Positions 45,816-56,017 are shown, counted from the stretch's first letter. The stretch: 64,000 nt of DNA from Phyllobacterium sp. YR531 (GCF_000282595.1 NZ_AKIZ01000016.1:496001-560000); one strand, 5' to 3'. The notes: generated by a model from the sequence alone, not told the origin. Numbers and translations: made by a program.

Positions 45816-47648
45816 CTAATCATCCAATCCGAGAAAGCCGCCGGACTGGCGCGCCCAAAGATCGGCGTAAATGCCGCCCGCAGCGATGAGTTCATCATGG
45901 CTGCCGCTTTCCACGATCTGCCCCTTATCCATCACGACAAGCCTGTCGAGAGCTGCAATCGTCGAAAGCCGGTGAGCAATGGCGATAACGGTCTTGCCTT
46001 GCATCAGGCGATAAAGATTGTCCTGAATTGCCGCTTCGACCTCGGAATCAAGCGCCGATGTTGCTTCGTCCATGATCAGGATAGGAGCATCCTTCAGCAT
46101 CACTCGGGCGATAGCCACACGCTGTCGCTGCCCGCCTGACAGTTTGACGCCGCGCTCACCCACATGTGCATCGAAGCCGCGTCGCCCTTTCGGGTCTGAA
46201 GCGGATTCGATGAATGCATCTGCCTGCGCATTTTTTACGGCCTGCCGCATCAGTTCTTCGGAGGCGTCGGGCCGCCCATAGAGTACATTATCGCGGATGG
46301 AACGGTGCAGCAGAGATGTATCCTGCGTGATCATTCCTATGTGTTCGCGTAGTGAATCTTGCCGGACCTTGGAAATATCCTGTCCATCAATCGTTATCTT
46401 GCCGCTCTCAAGATCGTAGAACCGGAGCAGAAGATTGACGAGAGTGGACTTTCCTGCGCCTGAGCGCCCGACCAATCCGATTTTTTCACCGGGTTTGATA
46501 TCGAGCGACAAACGATCAATAACGCCTGCCCCCTTGCCATAATGGAAACCGATTTTATCGAAAGTGATAGCACCGGCTCTAACATCAAGATCAGGCGCAG
46601 CAGGCACATCCATAACCAGTCTTGGCAGTGAAATTGACGTAATACCATCCTCAACTGTGCCGATGTTTTCGAACAATGCGGACATTTCCCACATAATCCA
46701 TTGCGACATGCCGTTAAGACGAAGCACCAGACCAATTCCCACAGCAACAGCACCTACCGAGATGGCGGAACCGAGCCAGAGCCAGATTGCGATTGAACTG
46801 ACCGAGAAAAGCAACAGGCAGTTCATCGCATAAAGTGTGACGTGAAAGCCGGTTACCATCCTCATTTGCCTGTAAGCGGTCGATAGAAACTCTTCCATAC
46901 CCTCACGGGCGTAACTTTCCTCACGCCTTGAGTGCGAAAAAAGTTTGACTGTCGCAATGTTTGTATAGCTGTCAACAATACGCCCCGTCATTGAAGAGCG
47001 AGAATCTGCCTGTGCCTTCGATGCAACCTGCAGGCGCGGAATGAAATACCACATCAGGCCGATATAGGCCGCAAGCCAGACCAGAAACGGCACCATGAGA
47101 CGCAGATCGGCGGCGGCCGCGATGATCAAGGTGCCGGTGAAATAGACGATCACATAGTTCAGGACATCAAGCAGCTTCATCACTGCTTCACGCACCGCCA
47201 GCGACGTTTGCATCAGCTTTGTCGAAATACGTCCGGCAAACTCATCCTGAAAGAATGCCATTGACTGGCGAACCACATAGCGATGCACCATCCAGCGAAT
47301 TCGCATGGGATAATTGCTCAGCAGGGTCTGATGGATAATCAGCGAATCGAGAAGCACTATCCCGGGCATTGCAATGAGAACGACACCCGCCAATAAAGCG
47401 AGTTTCCAACCCTCATCGGCCAGAAAGGTCTCGCGCGAGTGATTGGACAACCAGTCGACGATATTGCCCAGAAACGCATACATCGAGACTTCGAGAACAG
47501 CTATCAGCGACGTGCAGACTGCCATGACAGCCAGCCAAGGCCAAACACCACGGGTGTAGTGCAAACAGAATGCTACCAGCGTTTTTGGCGGCTCACTTGG
47601 CTCGGCCGAAGGGAATGGCTCAAGCTTTTCTTCAAACCAGCGAAACAT
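45816..47648 (-). CDS. ABC exporter (fused permease-ATPase), first of tandem pair
   Basis: 610 residues, AGAGG upstream of the ATG. Same layout as the gene that follows it, with Walker A GLVGRSGAGKSTL, LSGGQRQRVA and ILIMDEATSALD all intact. The ATPase halves of the two proteins are nearly identical in motifs and surrounding residues, whereas the membrane halves differ more, which points to duplication and divergence of specificity. Possible roles: lipid, drug or peptide export. Confidence 0.92.
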   Translation of the reverse strand: MFRWFEEKLEPFPSAEPSEPPKTLVAFCLHYTRGVWPWLAVMAVCTSLIAVLEVSMYAFLGNIVDWLSNHSRETFLADEGWKLALLAGVVLIAMPGIVLLDSLIIHQTLLSNYPMRIRWMVHRYVVRQSMAFFQDEFAGRISTKLMQTSLAVREAVMKLLDVLNYVIVYFTGTLIIAAAADLRLMVPFLVWLAAYIGLMWYFIPRLQVASKAQADSRSSMTGRIVDSYTNIATVKLFSHSRREESYAREGMEEFLSTAYRQMRMVTGFHVTLYAMNCLLLFSVSSIAIWLWLGSAISVGAVAVGIGLVLRLNGMSQWIMWEMSALFENIGTVEDGITSISLPRLVMDVPAAPDLDVRAGAITFDKIGFHYGKGAGVIDRLSLDIKPGEKIGLVGRSGAGKSTLVNLLLRFYDLESGKITIDGQDISKVRQDSLREHIGMITQDTSLLHRSIRDNVLYGRPDASEELMRQAVKNAQADAFIESASDPKGRRGFDAHVGERGVKLSGGQRQRVAIARVMLKDAPILIMDEATSALDSEVEAAIQDNLYRLMQGKTVIAIAHRLSTIAALDRLVVMDKGQIVESGSHDELIAAGGIYADLWARQSGGFLGLDD

Positions 47649-47811
47649 CGTCAGACCTCTTTCGGGATCGGCAAGAAATTATATCCAGCGGGAATTGCCG
47701 GATCTGGTTAGCGAAACAGGATGGAAGAAACATGCAAACGCCAACCATTGGGACGAATGCGGATTGCGTCTTTAAAAGAAGGGACTAATCGACCCAGAAC
47801 CGCTCGCGACA

Positions 47812-47844
47812 CCGGCCACAGCTTCCTTTGGAAAAGCTGTCCGG
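47812..47844. other. Hairpin in the gap between ABC exporter and trmL genes
   Basis: ACAGC-TTCC (47818-47826) pairs with GGAA-AA-GCTGT (47830-47840) around TTT, flanked by CCGG/CCGG. It is the only structure I see in the 339 bases between the divergent genes (47649-47987). Possible trmL leader or a short RNA; no gene. Confidence 0.35.
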
Positions 47845-47987
47845 TTTGGAAGAAGTCGGAATAATTCAGTCATCGACACCTCCAGAATTTGCTCGACCGT
47901 TGCGGTGCAACCCGTATAGCGATTATGAACAGCAAAAGCGAGGGGCCATTCATTTTGTACGATGCTTCCTTCACACAACTGTTGCCA

Positions 47988-48476
47988 ATGGAGCACGTCA
48001 ACTTGACCCACAACACTTCAAACCTGCGGATTGCGCTTTATCAGCCGGATATTCCCGGCAATACCGGCACCATATTGCGCATGGCGGCTTGTTTTGGCAT
48101 TGGGGTCGATGTCATCGAGCCTGCCGGATTCGACATTTCCGACCGCTCGTTGAAGCGTGCCGGGATGGATTATCTCGAACAGGCCGCGCTGACACGTCAT
48201 GCGGATTGGGAGACATTCCAGGAATGGCGACTCAGCGAAAAACGCCGTCTGCTTCTCTTTTCAACAAAAGCCGCAACGCCCTATACCCGCTTTTCTTTCC
48301 AAACCGGCGATATCCTCTTGCTTGGACGCGAATCGGCAGGTGTTCCTGAAAACGTGCATCAGGCTGCTGACGCACGATTGATAATCCCGATGGTTCCGGG
48401 AGCCCGCTCACTCAACCTTGCTCTTTCCGCAGCGATTGCGACAGGTGAAGCACTACGACAATTGCACGTTTTATAA
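47988..48476 (+). CDS. trmL: tRNA (cytidine/uridine-34-2'-O)-methyltransferase
   Basis: 162 residues from the ATG at 47988, the length of E. coli TrmL (157); an in-frame ATG at 47925 would add 21 residues that do not resemble the family. SPOUT knot motifs: ALYQPDIPGNTGTILRMAACFG, LLLGRESAGVPE and IPMVPGARSLNLALSAAIATGEALRQ. It methylates the wobble ribose of tRNA-Leu. Transcribed divergently from the ABC genes. Confidence 0.92.
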   Translation: MEHVNLTHNTSNLRIALYQPDIPGNTGTILRMAACFGIGVDVIEPAGFDISDRSLKRAGMDYLEQAALTRHADWETFQEWRLSEKRRLLLFSTKAATPYTRFSFQTGDILLLGRESAGVPENVHQAADARLIIPMVPGARSLNLALSAAIATGEALRQLHVL

Positions 48477-48504
48477 AAAAGCCGCCAGCCAGAGGCTGAC
48501 GGCT
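48475..48504 (-). terminator. Terminator of the branched-chain substrate-binding protein gene
   Basis: AGCCG-c-CAGCC (48480-48490) pairs with GGCTG-a-CGGCT (48494-48504) around AGA; on the minus strand a run of six T follows. It lies between two convergent genes and may also serve trmL. Confidence 0.85.
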
Positions 48505-48520
48505 CTTCTAACGTATGAGA

Positions 48521-49624
48521 TCAGTCAAGCTGAACCGGCTTGCCAGCTTCCCACTTGTAGAAAACGAACGCCGGCGTTGTCAGGTCGCCTGTCGCTGAAT
48601 AGGCAAGATCACCAACAACTGTTGGCAGTGCTTCGCCAGACTTGATCTTGGCAGCTACTTCCGTTGGCTCTGCTGAACCTGCCTTTTCAATGCCCGCTGC
48701 GATAACCTGCAAGGCGGCATAAGCATTGAGCGTGAAAGCTTCCGCCGGAATGTTCTTGGCTGTCAGCGCTTCAACAATCTTTGCAGCAGCAGGATTCTTT
48801 GTCGGGTCAGCACTGTTCGTGAAGAGCGTACCGGCAGCGGCTTCACCACCAATTGCCCAATACTCGGTGTTTGACAGACCATCCGGGCCGATCAGCTGTG
48901 CCTTGATGCCCTGATCCGAAAGCTGACGGGCAATCAGGCCGCCTTCCGCATGGTAGCCACCGAAGTAAATGACATCAGCCTTCTCGGACTTGATACGAGT
49001 GATCAGAGCACTGTAGTCCTTTTCACCGGCATTGATGCCTTCGAAAACAACTTCGGTCACGCCACCCTTGTTCAAAACAGCCTTCAAGCCATTGCCGATA
49101 CCTGTGCCATAAGGCGTCTTGTCATAGACAATGGCAATGCGCTTGTCTTTGAAGTTATCGAGGATGTACTTGCCGGCAACATCGGCCTGCTGGTCATCGC
49201 GTCCGCATGTACGGAAAACTGTCTCAAGTCCGCGCGTTGTCAGCTCCGGCGTCGTGGCAGTCGGGGTGACCATCACGATACCGTTCTCGGCCAATACATC
49301 GGATACCGGCATTGCGACACCGGAGGTTACTGGACCAACGACAAACTTTACGCCCTCGCCCACAACCTGGTTAGCAACGGAAACGCCCTGTTTCGGTTCG
49401 CCCGCGTCGTCAAAGACCTTGGTGACGATTTTTTCGCCCTTGATGCCGCCAGCGGCGTTGATAGCTTCAGCTGCGCTCTCAACACCATTCTTGACCTGCA
49501 AGCCATATGCGGCAACCGGGCCTGTGACAGGCGCGATGATGCCTACAACAATGTCAGCACGGGCAAATGACGTCATTGCCATGACAGCCGCAACCGCGAC
49601 TCCAGAGATCAACGATAAACGCAT
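48521..49624 (-). CDS. Branched-chain amino acid ABC transporter substrate-binding protein (LivJ-type)
   Basis: 367 residues; GGAGG sits five bases before the ATG at 49624, so the first four residues of the longer frame are dropped. Signal peptide ends near FARA-D. The mature protein is a periplasmic type I binding protein: [19 protein letters not shown] at the start and [31 protein letters not shown], with the [14 protein letters not shown] segment. No permease or ATPase genes are next to it; those subunits must lie elsewhere. Confidence 0.9.
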   Translation of the reverse strand: MRLSLISGVAVAAVMAMTSFARADIVVGIIAPVTGPVAAYGLQVKNGVESAAEAINAAGGIKGEKIVTKVFDDAGEPKQGVSVANQVVGEGVKFVVGPVTSGVAMPVSDVLAENGIVMVTPTATTPELTTRGLETVFRTCGRDDQQADVAGKYILDNFKDKRIAIVYDKTPYGTGIGNGLKAVLNKGGVTEVVFEGINAGEKDYSALITRIKSEKADVIYFGGYHAEGGLIARQLSDQGIKAQLIGPDGLSNTEYWAIGGEAAAGTLFTNSADPTKNPAAAKIVEALTAKNIPAEAFTLNAYAALQVIAAGIEKAGSAEPTEVAAKIKSGEALPTVVGDLAYSATGDLTTPAFVFYKWEAGKPVQLD

Positions 49625-49843
49625 GGTATCCTCCAATTTTTTGTGCGTCCCGGAAGATTCTCCGGTGCTGGGAAAAAGTTCTACTGGCTTTAAAATAGGC
49701 TGTCAGCCACGATTCATCGCAATAAGAGAGAAATAGCTTAAAAACTCAAAATAATTTCAAAACGAAGCCCATTTCGTCCGGAAATCGATCATTTTATTGA
49801 AGAAACCATCAATTTTATTGTTGTTTGGTGAAAAAATACGACT

Positions 49844-50116
49844 TTAGTCTGCGTTGGGCAGTCGCCGCATGGTAAACTCAATTATGTCGCCGGGGCGTTC
49901 ATACCAGCTTTCTATCTCTGTCCAGTAAGCAGCCTTCGGGTATTGGGCAAACCATTCCTTTGCCTTTTCACGGGCAGCAACCCTAGGCAGCTTGAAGCTC
50001 TCACGCACAAAAGCACCACGCTGTTGGCTTGCGTCCTCGCGGCTTTGCTTCAATCTCTTGCGAAGTCCGTCGAGAGGCGGTTTCGGAAATTGCGATCTGG
50101 GTGCTCTGGAAATCAT
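49844..50116 (-). CDS. Conserved hypothetical protein
   Basis: 90 residues from the ATG at 50116, GAAGGA upstream. The protein is rich in Arg, Lys and Glu. A helical middle ([20 protein letters not shown]) is followed by [40 protein letters not shown], a run of aromatic residues. I do not recognise a domain. It is divergent from hemF. The coding look and the ribosome site make it a likely gene. Confidence 0.6.
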   Translation of the reverse strand: MISRAPRSQFPKPPLDGLRKRLKQSREDASQQRGAFVRESFKLPRVAAREKAKEWFAQYPKAAYWTEIESWYERPGDIIEFTMRRLPNAD

Positions 50117-50270
50117 ACTCGTATCCTTCACTGCCCTACACACCACAGATTATGTGGAGAGTGCCCGAAAAACGAGTCATTTTTTGTGCATTTGCGAATT
50201 GGGTAAACGGCAGTGTCTTTTGGCTGTAATCCGTTGTGCTATTGTCCGGGCAAACAAGGATTCTCATCTC

Positions 50271-51182
50271 ATGGACCGTCCCGATATTCCCGCCATCCTT
50301 CCCGAAGCTCTGGAAGAGAAGAAAACCGCGGCAACTGCCTGGTTTACAGAACTGCGCGACAAGATTTGCGCCAGTCTGGAACAGTTGGAGGACGAACTGG
50401 ATGGCCCTCTTTCCGATCGTGCGCCCGGGCGATTCAAGCAAACGCCGTGGCAGCGCGATGGAGACGGCGGCGGCGGAACCATGTCGGTCATGCATGGCCG
50501 CGTGTTCGAGAAGGTCGGCGTTCATATTTCGACAGTTCACGGCGAATTCAGTCAGGAGTTTCGCAAGCAGATACCGGGTGCCGACGAGGACCCTCGGTTT
50601 TGGGCGTCGGGCATTTCATTGATTGCGCATCCCCAAAGCCCGCTCGTACCAGCAGTCCATATGAATACCCGAATGGTCGTTACCACCAGACAATGGTTTG
50701 GTGGCGGCGCCGATCTGACACCGGTGCTTGAACGCAAGCGTCAAGCTGACGACACTGATACAGTGGCGTTTCACAAAGCAATGAAGTTCGTTTGCGACAA
50801 GCACTCGGCTGTCGCCAACCACGAAAAGTTCAAATCCTGGTGTGACGAATACTTCTATTTGCCCCATCGTAATGAGCCACGTGGAACGGGCGGTATCTTC
50901 TACGACTGGCTGCACTCATCCGAAGAGAACGGTGGGTGGGACGCGGATTTTAACTTTACGCGTGATGTTGGCCGCGCATTCTCGGTGGTTTACCCCTACC
51001 TTGTGAGGCAAAATTTCAATCAGGATTGGACTGACACTGATCGACAGGAACAATTGGTCCGGCGTGGTCGCTATGTGGAATTCAATCTGCTTTATGACCG
51101 GGGAACAATCTTTGGTTTGAAGACAGGGGGCAATGTTGACTCCATTCTATCGTCGATGCCGCCAACAGTGAAATGGCCATAA
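50271..51182 (+). CDS. hemF: Oxygen-dependent coproporphyrinogen III oxidase
   Basis: 303 residues from the ATG at 50271; AAGGA is 12 bases upstream, and a frame beginning further up (49992) has no homology. Family blocks: [68 protein letters not shown] and [20 protein letters not shown]. Decarboxylates coproporphyrinogen III to protoporphyrinogen IX for haem. The presence of the O2-using form marks aerobic growth. Confidence 0.96.
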   Translation: MDRPDIPAILPEALEEKKTAATAWFTELRDKICASLEQLEDELDGPLSDRAPGRFKQTPWQRDGDGGGGTMSVMHGRVFEKVGVHISTVHGEFSQEFRKQIPGADEDPRFWASGISLIAHPQSPLVPAVHMNTRMVVTTRQWFGGGADLTPVLERKRQADDTDTVAFHKAMKFVCDKHSAVANHEKFKSWCDEYFYLPHRNEPRGTGGIFYDWLHSSEENGGWDADFNFTRDVGRAFSVVYPYLVRQNFNQDWTDTDRQEQLVRRGRYVEFNLLYDRGTIFGLKTGGNVDSILSSMPPTVKWP

Positions 51183-51278
51183 CCGGGCAATCTCAGGGAT
51201 CAATTCAGCCACTTATGCGTTATAATCTCCAATGTTGCGAAACGAGTGCGGCTCGCACTCGCAATAGGGAGAGAAGCC

Positions 51279-51461
51279 ATGAAAGAACTTCATTGCATTG
51301 TTCCTGGTTGCCAGTGGCATACACGTCACGACACCGAGGCTGAAATCATTCGACGGACGACCGAGCATCTACGCGAGACACATGGCGAAACAGCTATCCG
51401 CGAGTCGATGTTGGACACCATCAAAGCCAATATCCAGCCTGAAAAGGGCAAAGCAGCTTAG
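51279..51461 (+). CDS. DUF1059 domain protein
   Basis: 60 residues, GGGAGAGAAGCC upstream of the ATG. CIVPGCQWHTRHDTEAEIIRRTTEHLRETH is the DUF1059 pattern, with Cys-x4-Cys-x-x-x-x spacing and two His that could bind zinc (CIVPGC and H-x5-H). Small zinc-ribbon-like proteins of unknown function. Its stop overlaps that of the CCA gene on the other strand by four bases. Confidence 0.85.
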   Translation: MKELHCIVPGCQWHTRHDTEAEIIRRTTEHLRETHGETAIRESMLDTIKANIQPEKGKAA

Positions 51462-52729
51462 ACTGTAGCTGCAATCTCCGGTATTCGCGCTAAAAGCGCA
51501 TCTCGCCCTAGTGCGAAACCGGAGTTTACCCATTCCTCTTCAAGCTGTCTTTGAATTTGCCCGATCGCCGGGCCTTCAAGTCCGCTCTGTGCCACAAGGT
51601 CCCCCCCCGAAAGCGGAAAGTTTGGGCGCTGGTAATTTTCCGTAAATGCAAGAAGCTTTGACAGATGGCCAGCTCGCATCATGGCTTTATTGTCATTGAG
51701 CGCCTGCGTGCGTGCACTGACGATCGCCAACCGAAGCCGGTCTTCAATACCTCGAATATTGCTTCGATAAAGCTTTTTAGCCAAACCCGTCTCGGATATT
51801 TCTGCAGAAGGAAGAACAGCGTTTGCCCAATGCTCGAAGCGTTCGCGTTCGCTGTTTGACAATTTCAGTCGTGCGGCCATCGCTGCCACCCGATTGGCAT
51901 CCGGTGGAATAATGCTAGCAAGACGCAGCATGGGATCAACTTCCCAACGCAAATCCTGCTCGGTGTTTACGACACCGTGAATACTATCGATTCCCCACTT
52001 CTCGCTTTCCGGCAAAATAGCCGTCAAAACGCCTGCCTGCCTCATCCACAAGAGCGCGCGCGAAGGGTCAGGAGCAGCGAGAAGTTTTTTCAGTTCCGAC
52101 CATATCCGTTCTGCCGACAGCTGTTCCAAGCCGTCCTTAAGACGTGCACAGGCCTTCAATCCTTCGCTTTCCGGGCGACCCTTGCCATACCATGCAAAAA
52201 ACCTGAAAAACCGCATAATACGCAGGTAATCCTCTCGGATACGCTGCTCGGGATCACCAATGAAACGCAAGGTCTGGCTTTCAATGTCGGCGATGCCGCC
52301 AACCAGATCCAAGACAGTACCATCAGCATCAGCGTAGAGAGCGTTGATGCTGAAATCCCGGCGTTGCGCATCCACCAGCCAGTCGCGGCCGAAGGCTACT
52401 TCCGCATGCCGCCCATTGGTATTGACGTCAGCGCGCAAGCTGGTGATTTCATAGGGATTGCCATCACTCACGACAGTTATTGTACCGTGGTCAATTCCGG
52501 TCGGGATTGCTTTGAGGCCCGCCTTTTGCGTGCGTTCAAGTATCATTTGCGGCAAACATGTCGTGGCAATATCAATGTCTGAGACAGGCTGACCCAGCAA
52601 TGTATTGCGCACTGCGCCGCCAACGATGCGCGCCTCTTCACCATCAACGGACAATATGCTCAGCAACGATTGCAATGATGGCTCTTTAAGCCATTCTGCT
52701 TCGCCTGCAATGGAAACTGTATCGCTCAA
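51458..52729 (-). CDS. CCA tRNA nucleotidyltransferase / poly(A) polymerase family
   Basis: 423 residues. Class II nucleotidyltransferase: GGAVRNTLLGQPVSDIDIATT holds the metal Asp-x-Asp, and RRDFSINALYAD the flexible loop; the rest is helical with the tRNA body-binding region. It adds CCA to tRNA or, in related forms, A tails. It starts within the end of the Nudix gene (ATGA overlap), so it is translationally coupled as the last gene of a three-gene operon. Confidence 0.9.
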   Translation of the reverse strand: MSDTVSIAGEAEWLKEPSLQSLLSILSVDGEEARIVGGAVRNTLLGQPVSDIDIATTCLPQMILERTQKAGLKAIPTGIDHGTITVVSDGNPYEITSLRADVNTNGRHAEVAFGRDWLVDAQRRDFSINALYADADGTVLDLVGGIADIESQTLRFIGDPEQRIREDYLRIMRFFRFFAWYGKGRPESEGLKACARLKDGLEQLSAERIWSELKKLLAAPDPSRALLWMRQAGVLTAILPESEKWGIDSIHGVVNTEQDLRWEVDPMLRLASIIPPDANRVAAMAARLKLSNSERERFEHWANAVLPSAEISETGLAKKLYRSNIRGIEDRLRLAIVSARTQALNDNKAMMRAGHLSKLLAFTENYQRPNFPLSGGDLVAQSGLEGPAIGQIQRQLEEEWVNSGFALGRDALLARIPEIAATV

Positions 52730-53367
52730 GTGTAGAGCCTTTCATAAAGTGTTCGAATAATACCTGCGGTAGCGCCCCATATAAAGCGGTCACCAAACGG
52801 CATTGTGTAATAAAAACGTTCTTTGCCCTGCCAAACCCGGCTTTCGCGGCGGTGATTGGCAGGATTCATGAGGAATGACAAAGGTACCTCGAAAATGTCG
52901 GCAACTTCATCAGCATTTGGAGCTAAATCGAAGGGTGGATAAACCAGCCCAAGGACAGGTGTGATGGAATATCCGGTCGCTGTCAGATATCGGGGCAGAC
53001 GACCGATAACCTCTACGTTGCGCCGCTCCAGCCCGATTTCTTCATGGGCTTCACGCAATGCCGCCACTTCCGGCTCATAATTATCTTCAGGATCAATCGC
53101 GCCTCCGGGGAAAGCAACTTGGCCGGAATGTTTGCGCATATTTGCATTTCGCAGTGTCAGAATAACACTCGCTTCAGCTCCGCGATCAACAATCGGTACA
53201 AGCACCGCTGCATCTCGCAATGGATTTTCGGCAATCAGCGCATCAAGATCGGGGTTAAGCACATGGTCACCATGTTCAATCTCGAAGTCCTGACCGCCCT
53301 TAAGCCTCACACGTTGTGCAAACGAACGCGCTGAGAACCCCTCGTCTAAAACCGCCTGTTCTTTCAT
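52726..53367 (-). CDS. Coenzyme A pyrophosphatase-type Nudix hydrolase
   Basis: 213 residues. The CoA-type signature precedes the box: LTLRNANMRKHSGQVAFPGGAIDPED, followed by the Nudix core ALREAHEEIGL at about 110-120. Cleaves CoA or its oxidised forms to 3',5'-ADP and phosphopantetheine. Overlaps both neighbours by four bases (ATGA), coupling DUF1285, Nudix and CCA translation. Confidence 0.9.
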   Translation of the reverse strand: MKEQAVLDEGFSARSFAQRVRLKGGQDFEIEHGDHVLNPDLDALIAENPLRDAAVLVPIVDRGAEASVILTLRNANMRKHSGQVAFPGGAIDPEDNYEPEVAALREAHEEIGLERRNVEVIGRLPRYLTATGYSITPVLGLVYPPFDLAPNADEVADIFEVPLSFLMNPANHRRESRVWQGKERFYYTMPFGDRFIWGATAGIIRTLYERLYT

Positions 53368-53972
53368 AGGCTTTGCTTTTCAAGTTCGCTGGCGGGCATT
53401 ATCGGAAAGACAGCGCCCTTGGAGCGCACCGCAAACATGGCTTTGCCATTAATTTCGATCTCCTCACCATGATTGACCAGTTCATACATCACAGGCCGCG
53501 CAAGCAAAGCTTCAAGGCGGCCACGCACCAGTAAATAAGGTTTCAATCCACCATTATTCTTATCGACGACAAAGCGCAGCGGTTTATCCGGACCAGCTTC
53601 AACAATATCGCCAACATTGGTGCGAAATGTCATGAGTTGAGCCTCGCCTGAGCCCGAAACATTCAGCTCGACTGCCAGAAAATGTGCGTCCTCGACCCTG
53701 ATTCCCACCTTCTCAACGGGAGTAACCAGATAGGTGTTGCCGTCTTCGTCTTTGCGCAACACAGTAGAAAACAATCGAACCAGCGGAAGCCGCCCGATGG
53801 GTGTTCCCATATAGAACCAGGTCCCATCGGCCTTTATCTCCATATCGATGTCGCCGCAAAAGTCCGGATTCCATTTATCGACAGGTGGCAGCCCTTTTCC
53901 TGCAACGGCAGCACGCGAGATCAGTGCTTCCAGCCCTGCCGCGTCCGCCGGAATGCCCGTTGTTTCTGCCAT
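53364..53972 (-). CDS. DUF1285 protein
   Basis: 202 residues. Conserved blocks: WNPDFCGDIDMEIKADGTWFYMGTPIGR and LVRLFSTVLRKDEDG, the DUF1285 pattern. A soluble protein of two similar beta sandwich halves; function unknown. First gene of the DUF1285-Nudix-CCA operon, divergent from the MoxR operon with 123 bases between. Confidence 0.9.
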   Translation of the reverse strand: MAETTGIPADAAGLEALISRAAVAGKGLPPVDKWNPDFCGDIDMEIKADGTWFYMGTPIGRLPLVRLFSTVLRKDEDGNTYLVTPVEKVGIRVEDAHFLAVELNVSGSGEAQLMTFRTNVGDIVEAGPDKPLRFVVDKNNGGLKPYLLVRGRLEALLARPVMYELVNHGEEIEINGKAMFAVRSKGAVFPIMPASELEKQSL

Positions 53973-54095
53973 GACCAGACCTTTTTTCTGTATACGTCAC
54001 GAAATAGTCACCGTTGAGCCGCTTGTCAGCATGTCATAGTGATTTAGATTCATTTAAGAAAGAGTCTGAGCAGATACCAGTCAAGAGGTGAACCC

Positions 54096-55103
54096 ATGAG
54101 CGTGATTAAACCTGAGGTATCGGTCGATCCGAAAGAAATGGTTGCTGAGGCCGAGAAAGCTCTCGCTGACATCGCCAGTATAAAAACCGGCATCGGCAAG
54201 GTCATCTTTGGCCAGGAAAGCGTCATTGAGCGAACACTCGTCGCACTTCTGGCGGGTGGGCATGCACTTCTTGTCGGCGTGCCCGGACTTGCCAAAACCA
54301 AGCTCGTCGAAACACTTGGAACTGTGCTTGGATTGGACGAGCGCCGCATCCAGTTTACCCCGGACCTCATGCCATCGGATATTCTCGGCTCTGAAATCAT
54401 GGAGCAGGATGAGAATGGCAAGCGGACTTTCCGCTACGTCAAAGGCCCGATCTTCGCACAATTGCTGATGGCCGACGAAATCAACCGCGCATCACCACGC
54501 ACACAGTCCGCGCTGTTGCAGGCCATGCAGGAATATCACGTGACCATTGCTGGCGAGCGTTATGACCTGCCGCAGCCATTTCACGTTCTGGCAACGCAAA
54601 ATCCGCTCGAACAGGAAGGCACTTATCCCCTTCCTGAAGCGCAGCTTGATCGGTTTCTCATGCAGATCGATATTCTTTATCCAGAACTCGAGGCCGAGCG
54701 GCAAATCCTGCTTGCGACAACAGGTACGAGCGAAGCCGTCGCAGCAAAAGTCATCGATGCAGAACGTCTTCGCGCCATGCAAAATCTCATTCGTCGCATG
54801 CCCGTTCCAGAGGGTGTGGTCGATGCAATTCTCAATCTTGTTCGTGCTGCGCGCCCCGGTGCTGACAACGATATTGCCAAAAAATTCATCTCCTGGGGTC
54901 CCGGCCCTCGCGCAAGTCAGGCCCTGATGCTGTGCGCGCGCGCGCGGGCGCTTTATGATGGTCGTCTTGCCCCGTCAGTGGATGACATAAAGGCGCTGGC
55001 AGAGCCCGTGCTGCAACATCGCATGGCGCTCACCTTTGCCGCTCGCGCGGACGGAATGAATGTTCGTGATGTGATTGGAAACCTGACAAAGGCCGCCATC
55101 TGA
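54096..55103 (+). CDS. MoxR-family AAA+ ATPase
   Basis: 335 residues. Walker A GVPGLAKTKLVE at about 62-73, Walker B LLMADEINRA near 130, and the sensor segment in FHVLATQNPLEQEGTYPLPEAQLDRF. AAA+ chaperones of this group act with VWA/DUF58 partners to insert metal or assemble complexes. The stop and the next start share a base (TGATG), so the operon is coupled. Confidence 0.93.
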   Translation: MSVIKPEVSVDPKEMVAEAEKALADIASIKTGIGKVIFGQESVIERTLVALLAGGHALLVGVPGLAKTKLVETLGTVLGLDERRIQFTPDLMPSDILGSEIMEQDENGKRTFRYVKGPIFAQLLMADEINRASPRTQSALLQAMQEYHVTIAGERYDLPQPFHVLATQNPLEQEGTYPLPEAQLDRFLMQIDILYPELEAERQILLATTGTSEAVAAKVIDAERLRAMQNLIRRMPVPEGVVDAILNLVRAARPGADNDIAKKFISWGPGPRASQALMLCARARALYDGRLAPSVDDIKALAEPVLQHRMALTFAARADGMNVRDVIGNLTKAAI

Positions 55104-56017
55104 TGGCAGCAATCGGCGCGCAGGTCCAAAAGACTGGCACGGGAGATGCGCTTGCACGCGCCCGTCAACGCGCCGCTCTTTTGCCCGATCTTCTTGTCGA
55201 AGCCCGCCGTATCCTCAATACGGTGAATACCGGATGGCATGGCCGCCGCAAAAGCGGTGTCGGTGAAAGCTTCTGGCAATTTCGGCCCTATTCAGAAGGC
55301 GAAGCCATATCGCGCATCGACTGGCGCCGCTCTGCACGCGACGACCGCACCTATATTCGCGATCAGGAATGGGAAGCTGCACACACAGTGTGGCTTTGGG
55401 CAGATCCTTCACCTTCCATGTTGTTCAAATCAGAGCAGGCTCAAGTTTCAAAAGAGTCTCGCGCGCTTGTCATGATCTTGGCCTTGGCGGAACTGCTATC
55501 TCGCAGTGGAGAGCGAATCGGTTTTCCAGGGGTTACCGATCCAAGTTCTGCCCGAAACGGAGCAGAGCGTTTGGCGACATCCCTTGCGCACGCAAGCAAT
55601 CTAGCCGCCAAACCTGACCTTAGTCGGGTTAAACGTTTTTCAGAGGTCGTTCTTGTCAGCGATTTTCTCGATCCTGTCGATGAAACAATCGCCACGCTGG
55701 AAAAACTCGCTCATTCCGGTGCCCGAGCACATCTGATCGAAGTGTACGATCCTGCAGAAGAAGATTTCCCCTATCGACGCAGAACCGAATTTGTCGATCC
55801 GGAGACCGGTTCGACTCTGACATTCGGCAGAGCAGAAGATTATGCCGACGACTATCGCCGCCTGTTTTTCGCCCGACGTGCCGCATTGAGCGATTTTTGT
55901 AAGCGGATCGGCTGGAGCTACACCACGAACCGTACGGACCGGCTGGCATCCGAAGCGCTTGTGTCCGTACATATGAACATGACGGCCAATGTGGGCTATC
56001 AGGGAGCGGCATCATGA
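55103..56017 (+). CDS. DUF58 protein
   Basis: 304 residues. DUF58 core: RRKSGVGESFWQFRPYSEGEAISRIDWRRSARDD near residue 50-85 and WADPSPSMLFKS, a VWA-like start (DxSxS with a proline in the series). It is a usual partner of MoxR ATPases. Overlaps the next gene by four bases. No membrane helix. Confidence 0.92.
   Translation: MAAIGAQVQKTGTGDALARARQRAALLPDLLVEARRILNTVNTGWHGRRKSGVGESFWQFRPYSEGEAISRIDWRRSARDDRTYIRDQEWEAAHTVWLWADPSPSMLFKSEQAQVSKESRALVMILALAELLSRSGERIGFPGVTDPSSARNGAERLATSLAHASNLAAKPDLSRVKRFSEVVLVSDFLDPVDETIATLEKLAHSGARAHLIEVYDPAEEDFPYRRRTEFVDPETGSTLTFGRAEDYADDYRRLFFARRAALSDFCKRIGWSYTTNRTDRLASEALVSVHMNMTANVGYQGAAS

Noticed and set aside
47828-48349. 173-codon plus-strand frame overlapping trmL
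   Set aside because: It is an out-of-frame shadow of trmL; the true frame has the SPOUT motifs.
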